NCBI RefSeq assembly: GCF_020857975.1
Contig: NZ_JACWUO010000018.1
Coordinates: 1 to 64,000, forward strand
DNA length: 64,000 bases
Direction of reading: 5' to 3'
Origin: Stenotrophomonas rhizophila
Lineage (GTDB): Bacteria; Pseudomonadota; Gammaproteobacteria; Xanthomonadales; Xanthomonadaceae
Shown here: positions 35,500-42,741 of the stretch, piece by piece
Numbering within the stretch: the first letter of the stretch is position 1
How the letters are laid out: each line of letters begins with the position of its first letter
Translations under genes and position numbers: made by a program
Notes under the pieces: generated by a model
What the model saw: the letters and a program-made list of their open reading frames with translations, nothing else
The model's database searches: none
Told to the model about the DNA's origin: nothing

Positions 35500-35819
35500 G
35501 TAGGGTCGGTTCCCAAACGACTGCCGGTCATGCCGATCAGCACGGTGACGCAGGGACCCACACCGAAGCAGCACGCCGTCTCCGGCCAGGGTCATGCCCT
35601 ATCGCGCTGGCAACCTCCCACGGCAGTCGATCCGGATGCGACCCTACCAGCGGGCGCCCGACGGCCCCCGGTAGGGTCGGTTCCCAAACGACTGCCGGTC
35701 ATGCCGATCAGCACGGTGACGCAGGAACCAACACCGAAGCACCAAGGCCGTCTCCGGCCAGGGTCATGCCCCATCGCGCTGGCAACCTCCCTCGGCAGTC
35801 GATCCGGATGCGACCCTAC
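35500..35819. repeat. Two GTAG-bounded long repeats related to the 5' array
   Basis: Unit A at 35500-35647 and unit B at 35671-35819, 171 bp apart. Each begins GTAGGGTCGGTTCCCAAACG and ends GATGCGACCCTAC, with ACTGCCG/CGGCAGT inner arms and a GGTCATGCCC core. The ends and core are the reverse complement of those in the 175-bp array at 1-725. It fills the 380-bp gap between proC and the LysR gene; no gene is seen there. Confidence 0.9.
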
Positions 35820-35837
35820 CAGCGGCCCAGGCGCGCG

Positions 35838-36719
35838 TCAGCCCACCACGCGCGCCAGCAGGAAATCCACGAAACTGGACAGCTTCGGCCGCGGCCGACG
35901 GTCCGGCAGGTAGACCAGGTGCAACGGCCGCGGTTCGGGCAGGTACGCTTCCAGCACCGGTTGCAGGCGGCCGGCGGCGATGTCCTCGGCCAGCAGCACC
36001 GCCGGCTGCAGGATCAGCCCGGCACCGGCCAGCGCCGCCCGGCGCAGGCCATCGCCGTCGTTGCACAGCAGCCGCGAGTGCTCCGACCAGTCCTGCGCGG
36101 GCTGCCCGCGCAGCCGCCAGCCCTGGCCGCCGCGCCAGGCCAGGTGGGTCAGGCAATCGTGGCCGGCAAGATCGGCCGGATGCTGCGGGGTGCCCCTGCG
36201 CTGCAGGTACGCCGGCGCGGCACAGATCCGCATCGCATACGGCGGCAGCGGCCGCGCCACCCATTCGGCCGACCCCGGCTGGCCCATCCGCACCACCGCA
36301 TCGAACTGCTCTTCGATCAGGTCCACCCGGCGGTTGCTCAGGTCCAGTTCCACCGTCACCTGCGGATGGGCGGCCAGGTAGTCGGCCACCAGCGGTGCCA
36401 GCACGCAGCTGCCCCAGGTCACCGGCGCGCTGATCCGCAACACGCCCTGCGGCTGTGCCTGCAGCCCGGCCACGCTGGCCTGCGCCTGCTGCACCTGGTC
36501 GAGCACCGCGCGGCAGCCGGCCAGGTAGTTGCGGCCGGCATCGGTCAGGCTCTGGCGGCGGGTGTTCCGCTGCAGCAGGCGCACGCCCAGGTGGGCCTCG
36601 AGCTGCTGCAGGTACTTGCCGACCATCACCGAGGACACCTGCAGCTGCTCGGCGGCGGCGTTGAGGCTACCCCGGTCGACCACCGCGACGAAGGCCTGCA
36701 TGCAGCGCAACGTATCCAT
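35838..36719 (-). CDS. LysR-family transcriptional regulator
   Basis: 293 residues. N-terminal winged helix-turn-helix (about 1-60: MDTLRCMQAFVAVVDRGSLN, AAAEQLQVSSVMVGKYLQQLE) and C-terminal effector domain (about 90-290). Divergent from a small SDR gene 95 bp away, so it probably controls that gene. The gap contains AT-rich sequence with GGTTA repeats (36733-36737, 36758-36762) that could hold its site. Effector unknown. Confidence 0.88.
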   Translation of the reverse strand: MDTLRCMQAFVAVVDRGSLNAAAEQLQVSSVMVGKYLQQLEAHLGVRLLQRNTRRQSLTDAGRNYLAGCRAVLDQVQQAQASVAGLQAQPQGVLRISAPVTWGSCVLAPLVADYLAAHPQVTVELDLSNRRVDLIEEQFDAVVRMGQPGSAEWVARPLPPYAMRICAAPAYLQRRGTPQHPADLAGHDCLTHLAWRGGQGWRLRGQPAQDWSEHSRLLCNDGDGLRRAALAGAGLILQPAVLLAEDIAAGRLQPVLEAYLPEPRPLHLVYLPDRRPRPKLSSFVDFLLARVVG

Positions 36720-36814
36720 TGGAAACCACAGGTTAGGAATCTACAAATCATACGCCGGTTACCAAACCCCCGACAGGGGCGCAGACTGGCCTGACTTTCC
36801 CTGGAGCGATACCC

Positions 36815-37417
36815 ATGAAGATTCTGCTTGTCGGTGCCAGCGGCACCCTGGGCCAGGCCGTCGCCAGCACGCTCGGCGCCCACCATGAACTGATCCGCGC
36901 CGGCCGCCATGGTGGCGATGTGCAGGTCGACCTGACCGACGACGCCAGCGTGCAGGACCTGTTCGCCAAGGTGGGCAAGCTCGATGCGGTGGTCGCCACC
37001 ACCGGCCAGGTGCACTTCGGCCCGCTGGCCCAGATGCGGCCGGCCGATTTCAACCTCGGCCTGCAGGACAAACTGCTCGGCCAGGTGCGGCTGAGCCTGG
37101 CCGCCCAGCATCACCTGAACACCGGCGGTTCGATCACCCTGACCAGCGGCATCATCAGTGCCCAGCCAATCCGGGACGGTGCCAACGCGACGTCCGCCAA
37201 CGCCGCGCTCGAAGGTTTCGTGCGTGCGGCCGCCTGCGAATTGCTGCCGCGCGGGCTGCGCATCAATGCCGTGAGCCCGAACGTGCTGGTCGAATCGATG
37301 GACGACTACGGCGCCTACTTCCCCGGGTTCGAACCGGTCACCGCCCAGCGCGCCTCGCTGGCCTACCAGCGCAGCGTGGAAGGCGTGCAGAGCGGGCAGG
37401 TGTTCACCGTGTGGTGA
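36815..37417 (+). CDS. Small short-chain dehydrogenase, catalytic Tyr absent
   Basis: 200 residues. GASGTLGQAVA at 7-17 is the NADP-binding motif and LRINAVSPNVLVES the usual strand-5/6 turn. Where a classical SDR has YxxxK, this protein has TSANAALEGF, so the Tyr and Lys are missing, as in a subgroup of small SDRs. It may therefore bind nucleotide without standard reductase chemistry. Probably controlled by the divergent LysR. Confidence 0.85.
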   Translation: MKILLVGASGTLGQAVASTLGAHHELIRAGRHGGDVQVDLTDDASVQDLFAKVGKLDAVVATTGQVHFGPLAQMRPADFNLGLQDKLLGQVRLSLAAQHHLNTGGSITLTSGIISAQPIRDGANATSANAALEGFVRAAACELLPRGLRINAVSPNVLVESMDDYGAYFPGFEPVTAQRASLAYQRSVEGVQSGQVFTVW

Positions 37418-37433
37418 GGGCGGCGATCGGCAC

Positions 37434-37626
37434 GTATCGACCAACGGTCGATACCTACCGATCCAACGCGGTCGATACCGCCGATTCAGCGCGGTCGATT
37501 CCGATTCAACCCGGTAGCTGCCGACCGTTGGTCGGTAGGCCGGTCACAGACAGGTAGTGCCGGCCGCTGGCCGGCTCCACGCATTGCCCCGAATCGACCG
37601 AGGAGCCGGCCAGCGGCCGGCACTAC
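37434..37626. repeat. GTAG repeat cluster between SDR and soxR
   Basis: Four elements: minus 37434-37458 (ATCGACC stem), plus 37514-37538 (TGCCGACC stem), plus 37554-37578 and minus 37602-37626 (both GCCGGCC stem). Between the first two are three degenerate GCGGTCGAT-type direct repeats (37468-37510). The 235-bp gap holds no gene. Confidence 0.9.
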
Positions 37627-37652
37627 CGTCGCATGGCGTTCCGGCGTTTCAA

Positions 37653-38108
37653 TCAGCTCTCCCACCGCCGTGGCCCATCGCCGCGCTCGCCCAGCGCATC
37701 GTCAGGATTGGTCAGGCGGCAACGTTTCAGCGACAGGCAACCGCAGCCGATGCAGTCGGTGAGCTGGTCGCGCAACAGCAGCAGTTGCTGGATGCGCTGG
37801 TCCAGCTCGCTGCGCCACAGCGCCGACATCCGCGCCCACTCGGCCTTGGTCGGGGTCTTGTTTTCCGGCAGCGCGGCGAACGCGCTGGCCACCGCCTCCA
37901 GCGGCATGCCGACCCGCTGCGCGACCCGGATCACCGCCAGCCGGCGCAGCACATCGCGGGCGAAGCGGCGCTGGTTGCCGGCGGTGCGCAGGCTGCGGAT
38001 CAACCCCTTGCGCTCATAGAAATGCAGCGCCGATACCGCTACGCCGCTACGCCTGGACACTTCCCCCACACTCAGTTCCTGCGCGATCACGAGCTTGACC
38101 TCAACCAT
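37653..38108 (-). CDS. soxR: Redox-sensitive transcriptional activator SoxR
   Basis: 151 residues of the MerR family. Winged helix (about 13-75, VSRRSGVAVSALHFYERKGLI) and the [2Fe-2S] cluster Cys at 119, 122, 124 and 130 (CIGCGCLSLKRC), the same numbers as E. coli SoxR, which supports this start. It senses redox-cycling drugs and superoxide. No soxS is adjacent; it is divergent from the MFS gene mfsA, and its start codon lies within the SoxR box. Confidence 0.95.
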   Translation of the reverse strand: MVEVKLVIAQELSVGEVSRRSGVAVSALHFYERKGLIRSLRTAGNQRRFARDVLRRLAVIRVAQRVGMPLEAVASAFAALPENKTPTKAEWARMSALWRSELDQRIQQLLLLRDQLTDCIGCGCLSLKRCRLTNPDDALGERGDGPRRWES

Positions 38109-38125
38109 GGTTCAGGTGGCATCCT
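38095..38125 (+). promoter_or_regulatory. mfsA promoter with SoxR box
   Basis: TTGACC (38095-38100) and a weak CATCCT (38120-38125) are 19 bp apart, the long spacer typical of MerR-family targets. Within it CCTCAACCATGGTTCAGG (38099-38116) is an 18-bp near-perfect dyad whose CCTCAA arm matches the soxS-type SoxR box. It overlaps the soxR start codon, so SoxR likely also represses itself. Confidence 0.8.
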
Positions 38126-38181
38126 GCGTGACGATCGCGCGTGCTGCAAGCGCCCTGCCCCCGTTTTCCTGGATTTCGCGC

Positions 38182-39546
38182 ATGTCTTCCGATGTTGCTG
38201 CACCTGTTTCCGTCCCCACCGATGCACCGCCGTCGATCCTGTCGCCGGCCTACCGCGCCACCACCATCGGCATGGTCGCGCTGATTTCGCTGCATGCCTT
38301 CGAAGCCCTAGCGGTGGCCGCGGCGATGCCCACCGTCGCCCATGAACTGGATGGCCTGCGCCTGTATGCGCTGGCGTTCGGCGGCACCCTGGCCACCAGC
38401 GTGATCGGCATGACCCTGGCCGGGCGCTGGAGCGATCAGCGCGGCCCGGCGCGGCCGTTGTGGCTGGGCCTGGCCTGCTTCATCGCCGGCCTGCTGGTGG
38501 CCGGGCTGGCCCAGCACATGCCGGTGCTGGTGCTGGGCCGGCTGATGCAGGGGCTGGGCGCCGGTGCGATCTCGGTGGCGCTGTACGTGCTGGTCGGCCG
38601 CACCTTTCCCGAACCGATGCGGCCACGGGTATTTGCCGCGTTCTCGGCTGGCTGGGTGGTGCCATCGTTGGTCGGCCCGGGCATCAGCGGGCTGATCGTG
38701 CAGCACCTGGGCTGGCGCTGGGTGTTCCTGGCGGTGCCGCTGCTGGCCGTTCCGGCGGCGCTGCTGTTGCGTCCGGCGCTGCGCAACCTGGCCCCCGCCA
38801 GTGCGGCGCCGGGCGACACCACGGTGGTGCGCTGGGCGATCGGCGCGGCCGCTGCCGCGCTGCTGCTTTACATCGGCGGGCAGCAGCAGGGCTGGGCGGC
38901 CTTGGCCCTGCTGCTGCCGGCCGTGGCGTTGCTGGCGCTGTGCAGCTGGAAACTGCTGCCGGCCGGCACCCTGCGGCTGCGCCGTGGGCTGCCCAGCGTG
39001 ATCGCACTGCGCGCCATCGCCGCCTCGGCGTTCTTCGGTTGCGAAGCGTTCCTGCCGCTGCTGCTGCAGCGCGAACGCGGGCTGAGCCCGCTGCTGGCCG
39101 GGGTGGCGTTGAGCCTGGGCGCATTGGGCTGGTTCAGCGGTTCGTGGCTGCAGGGCCACCAGCAGCGCGGCTGGTCGCGGCGGCAGCTGCTGCAGGCCGG
39201 GGCGCTGCTGATGTGCGTGGGCATCGTCATCACCGCACTGGCCCTGCATCCCAGCGTGCCGCTGTGGCTGGCACTGGCCGGCTGGAGCCTGACCGGGCTG
39301 GGCATGGGCCTGGTCTACCCGAGCCTGTCGGTGCTCACCCTGTCGTTGTCGCCGCCGGCCCAGCAGGGCGCCAACACCTCGGCGCTGCAGTTGAGCGAGG
39401 CGTTGGGCGTGGCCACCACGCTGGCGGTATCGGGCTCGTTGTTCGCGCTGTTCCTGCAGGGCAACGTGATTGTGGGTTACCTGCTGACCTACGCGATCAT
39501 GCTGGCGCTGGCCGTGGCCAGCGTGGCGGTGGCCCGGCGGGTGTAG
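38182..39546 (+). CDS. mfsA: MFS efflux transporter, SoxR-controlled (MfsA-like)
   Basis: 454 residues from the ATG at 38182; upstream in-frame Met at 38095/38107 fall in the promoter. Twelve to fourteen helices with the family motif A region GRWSDQRGPARP (about 78-89). In S. maltophilia a SoxR-regulated MFS pump, MfsA, confers paraquat resistance; this gene has the same divergent soxR neighbour and operator. Its stop TAG belongs to a GTAG head at 39543. Confidence 0.85.
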   Translation: MSSDVAAPVSVPTDAPPSILSPAYRATTIGMVALISLHAFEALAVAAAMPTVAHELDGLRLYALAFGGTLATSVIGMTLAGRWSDQRGPARPLWLGLACFIAGLLVAGLAQHMPVLVLGRLMQGLGAGAISVALYVLVGRTFPEPMRPRVFAAFSAGWVVPSLVGPGISGLIVQHLGWRWVFLAVPLLAVPAALLLRPALRNLAPASAAPGDTTVVRWAIGAAAAALLLYIGGQQQGWAALALLLPAVALLALCSWKLLPAGTLRLRRGLPSVIALRAIAASAFFGCEAFLPLLLQRERGLSPLLAGVALSLGALGWFSGSWLQGHQQRGWSRRQLLQAGALLMCVGIVITALALHPSVPLWLALAGWSLTGLGMGLVYPSLSVLTLSLSPPAQQGANTSALQLSEALGVATTLAVSGSLFALFLQGNVIVGYLLTYAIMLALAVASVAVARRV

Positions 39547-39583
39547 CGCCGGGTCAACGCAGCGGGGCAGCGCCCCGCTCTAC
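39543..39583. repeat. GTAG element pair shared by the ends of two convergent genes
   Basis: GTAG at 39543 supplies the mfsA stop. A minus-oriented element (39558-39583; stem AGCGGGGC/GCCCCGCT around GCT) is translated as the last residues of the convergent hydrolase (VERGAAPLR). Only 7 bp separate the two stop codons. Confidence 0.85.
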
Positions 39584-41536
39584 CGGAAGGTGCGAGTCGC
39601 CCACCTCCTTGAGGTCCTCGCGCAGGATGCGGCGGATTTCCAGTACCGCCTGTGGGGTTTCCTGCACGCTGTGCCCGGAAGTGATCACCTTCTCCGACAC
39701 CGCCCCGTCCAGGTGCGCGCTCCAGTACGGCACCAGTCCATCGTCGGACTGCGCCAACGGGATTTCCGGTTTGCGCTGGGCGATGATCGAGTGGTACTTC
39801 AGCCCGGGCATGATCGGCAGCGCACCGGCGGCCTTGACGAACGGGTCGCTGGCCTTGAGGTTGTCGATGCTGTTGGGGATCTGCAGTTTGGTCGGCTGCG
39901 CCGATTGCCGTTCGGACTGCTGCAGGGTCTGGAACACATCGTCGAACTTGCCCAGGATAGTGATCGGCAACCGCACCAGGCGGCCGATCAGCCGGCCCAG
40001 GCGGTTGCCGGCGATGTCGGTGCCCTTGTGCGGGGCGGCGATGAAGATCGCCCGTTCCACGTTCGGTTCGGCGTTGAAGTGCAGCAGCGGCCCCAGCTTG
40101 GCTTCCACCCGCTTCAGCCGCTCGCCCTTGAGTTCGTAGTTGGCCAGCAGCTGGTCCCACAGCACTTCGCCGGAAGAGGTCACCAGCAGGCGGGCAAGCA
40201 CGCCGCCCATGCTGTGGCCGATGAACACCATGTTCTTCGACGCCGGGCTGCTGCCGGTCGGATCGAAGTGCCTGAGCGTGTTGTTGAACGCTTCGTTGAT
40301 CTCAAAGCGGTTCAACGCGATCGGCGCATTGGTCGGGTAATAGACCTGCCACACCTGGAAGTGCCGGCGCAGCTCGGGGTCGCCCATGATCTCGTTGGCC
40401 ACGTTGACCCAGGCCTCCGGGCTGCTGCCCAGCCCGTGCAGCATGAAGATGATGCGGCGGTTGGGATCCCACGGCTGCATCAGGTACATATGCGGCTCGG
40501 CGATACCCTCGCTGAGCCCGAACAGGGTGCGCAGCGACTGGGTTGCAAAGCCGGACTGGGCCAGCCACATGCCATAGGCGGCGGTGAAGTTGCCGGCCAG
40601 CGGCACCTTCTCCCCGTGCAGGTCGATACTCTCGGTGGACTCGGGCGAGTACACATCGAACAACACCTGGGTGGTATCGAGCACCTGCTGCAGGGTGTCG
40701 CCCTTGAAGCGCAGCAGCGCGGTAGCGTTGATCGCCGACATCTCGCTGTACTGCGGAACCTCCGCCTTGCTGCCGTCGGCGGCGGCAATCAGCTTGGGCG
40801 GGTCCATCACCACCACCAGCTCGGCACCGAAGCCGTCGCGGCGGTAGGTGCTGCGCAGGCCGGCAAAGCTCACCGACGAGGCCGAGACCATGCTGGTGGG
40901 AATGCTGGACATGCGCAGTTCGTCGAAGTCCGAGGTCAGCGTCCAGCGCTCGCCGGCCACCGGCGCGTTGTAGTCCTCCCCGTCCAGCGCGCTCTCGCGG
41001 GCACGCTTGAACACCACCGCCGCGGTCTGTTCGGCCGCGTAGTTGTAGTAGTCGCGCACCTGGGTCTGGCGGTCTTCGAAAGCGCGCTCGGACGGGGTAC
41101 GCCCACTGAAGAACAGGTAGGCATAGGCATAGCGCGCCGCTTCCAGCCACGCATCCAGCGCGGCATCGGACATCGGGTGTTTGTCGCGGTCCTTGGGCTT
41201 GGGGCTCAGGCCCAGCGCTGTCTTCACCCACAGCTCCGACAGCGCCGACAGCCGCTGCTCTTCGGGCAGCACCGCGGTGTCTTCCAGAGTCTTCTGGCAG
41301 GTGACCACATCCTTGGCGCACAGGTCCTCGTCCAGGCCGATGACGCTCAAGGTCTCCTGCGATGCCGCACTGAGCTTGCCCGAGGTGAGCACATCGCCGC
41401 GCTTGCTGGCCAGGTAGTCGGTGGGCGCCACCTGCTTCATGGTCACCATCGCACAACCGCTGGACAGCAGCAGCGACAGGGCCACCGCCAGCAGCGGCAG
41501 CATCCGGCGCCGAACGCCGGGATAGACAGCCATCAT
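39554..41536 (-). CDS. Large lipoprotein alpha/beta hydrolase
   Basis: 660 residues. Lipobox SSGC (Cys28; a start at Met12 would also fit). The first 330 residues are of unknown fold. The hydrolase domain has RIIFMLHGLGSSPEAW, nucleophile in IGHSMGGVLARL (about 447) and HNA-type GHSVQETP near the C-terminus for the His. Resembles lipase/acyltransferase-like proteins. It overlaps the DUF4105 gene by 4 bp. The C-terminal nine residues are encoded by a GTAG repeat. Confidence 0.82.
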   Translation of the reverse strand: MMAVYPGVRRRMLPLLAVALSLLLSSGCAMVTMKQVAPTDYLASKRGDVLTSGKLSAASQETLSVIGLDEDLCAKDVVTCQKTLEDTAVLPEEQRLSALSELWVKTALGLSPKPKDRDKHPMSDAALDAWLEAARYAYAYLFFSGRTPSERAFEDRQTQVRDYYNYAAEQTAAVVFKRARESALDGEDYNAPVAGERWTLTSDFDELRMSSIPTSMVSASSVSFAGLRSTYRRDGFGAELVVVMDPPKLIAAADGSKAEVPQYSEMSAINATALLRFKGDTLQQVLDTTQVLFDVYSPESTESIDLHGEKVPLAGNFTAAYGMWLAQSGFATQSLRTLFGLSEGIAEPHMYLMQPWDPNRRIIFMLHGLGSSPEAWVNVANEIMGDPELRRHFQVWQVYYPTNAPIALNRFEINEAFNNTLRHFDPTGSSPASKNMVFIGHSMGGVLARLLVTSSGEVLWDQLLANYELKGERLKRVEAKLGPLLHFNAEPNVERAIFIAAPHKGTDIAGNRLGRLIGRLVRLPITILGKFDDVFQTLQQSERQSAQPTKLQIPNSIDNLKASDPFVKAAGALPIMPGLKYHSIIAQRKPEIPLAQSDDGLVPYWSAHLDGAVSEKVITSGHSVQETPQAVLEIRRILREDLKEVGDSHLPVERGAAPLR

Positions 41537-42546
41537 GGAACGCTTCCTTGCTCGGCGCCGGGCATGCCCTGGCGGATCAGTCGGGAGAAATCGGGATCCT
41601 CGCCTGCGGCACGGGCGCGATCGGTGATGCGGCCGCGTGCCTTGAGCGTGGCGAAATCCACGCCCGGCACCAGTACGCCGAGGTCGCGCGCGTATTCGGC
41701 GAAGTAGCCGGACACCAGCAGGCGGTAATCCAGCGGCAGGCCCGGCGCGATCTGTTTGGCCAGTGCGTAGACGATGGTGGTGCAGTTGCTGGTCAGCGTG
41801 TTGTAGAACGCCGGGGCGGCATCGAGCTTGCGCGCCTCGCCCAGGTAGGAAACGAACAGGCCCTTGAGCTGCTCCCGGGTCATGCCCTGCAGGCGGTACA
41901 GGTACACATCTTCGCCGCGCACGTTGCTGCGCACGCGGACGATGTCGGTTTCCTCCGACGCCACCAGAGTCATCTCGAACTTGCGGAAGAACCCGCCCAG
42001 CGCCGAGAACGACTCGCCGCGCTCCTTGCGGATCTCCAGCGAGAACACCAGCTGGCGGCCGTCGGCGAAGCCGAACGAAACCAGGGTGTGGGCGATCATC
42101 GGCCCCATCCAGTAGGACATCACCAGGTCGGCCGAACGCAGCTGATCCAGGTCGTACTGGCGGCGTACCCAGCGCACGTCATGGTCGTCTTCGCTGCGCC
42201 AGGTGAAATCGCGCACGTTGTCGAGCACTACATGGCGGCCATCGAACTGCACCACCTTCAGCCGCTGGGCCACGTCATCGGCCCAGACCCGGTCCTGGCG
42301 CGGGGTCAGCAGCAGCCACCACACCCCGGTGGCGACCAGCGCGGCCGCATACAGCGCACCCGGCCAGCGCCCGGCGCGGGCACGCGCCACCGCCACCACC
42401 GCGGTCAGCGCAAAGCCGGCCCACAGCGCCATGGCCACGCCACGCAGCCAGCCCGGACCGGGCAACTGGTAGGCCAGCATGCCGGTGACCCACAACGCCG
42501 CCACCAGCATCAGCAGCGCCAGCCCCCATCGTCCTGCCTTCTTCAC
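41533..42546 (-). CDS. DUF4105 membrane protein
   Basis: 337 residues. Three N-terminal helices (about 8-28, 34-54, 62-82) precede a periplasmic DUF4105 domain (about 110-300) with SADLVMSYWMG, RSNVRGEDVYLYRL and FYNTLTSNCTTIVYAL; the Cys-containing NC(T) motif is reminiscent of a Cys protease-like (NlpC/permuted) active site. Role unknown. It pairs with the lipoprotein hydrolase downstream (ATGA overlap). Confidence 0.83.
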   Translation of the reverse strand: MKKAGRWGLALLMLVAALWVTGMLAYQLPGPGWLRGVAMALWAGFALTAVVAVARARAGRWPGALYAAALVATGVWWLLLTPRQDRVWADDVAQRLKVVQFDGRHVVLDNVRDFTWRSEDDHDVRWVRRQYDLDQLRSADLVMSYWMGPMIAHTLVSFGFADGRQLVFSLEIRKERGESFSALGGFFRKFEMTLVASEETDIVRVRSNVRGEDVYLYRLQGMTREQLKGLFVSYLGEARKLDAAPAFYNTLTSNCTTIVYALAKQIAPGLPLDYRLLVSGYFAEYARDLGVLVPGVDFATLKARGRITDRARAAGEDPDFSRLIRQGMPGAEQGSVP

Positions 42547-42663
42547 GCGTCGTTCCGTCGTTGGTCCGGGGCGCTAGTTAGCCATAACCATGGCCGGCAG
42601 GACATATTCGCCTGTTCAGCTTGGTCGCAGCCCGGCCCCGCGCTGGCCGCTGTCGCCTACAGC

Positions 42664-42682
42664 GCATCTGAGACTCATTTGC
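42664..42682 (+). promoter_or_regulatory. Probable Fur box upstream of the TonB receptor
   Basis: GCATCTGAGACTCATTTGC is a 19-bp imperfect dyad; the core TGAGACTCATT resembles Fur sites such as AATGAGAATCATT. It lies 60 bp before the receptor ATG, in a 195-bp gap with no gene. Confidence 0.65.
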
Positions 42683-42741
42683 ATTGACGCCCGGGCCTCC
42701 CGATAATCCGCCCCCTCCCCTCCGTTCCCGGATTCCCCGCC

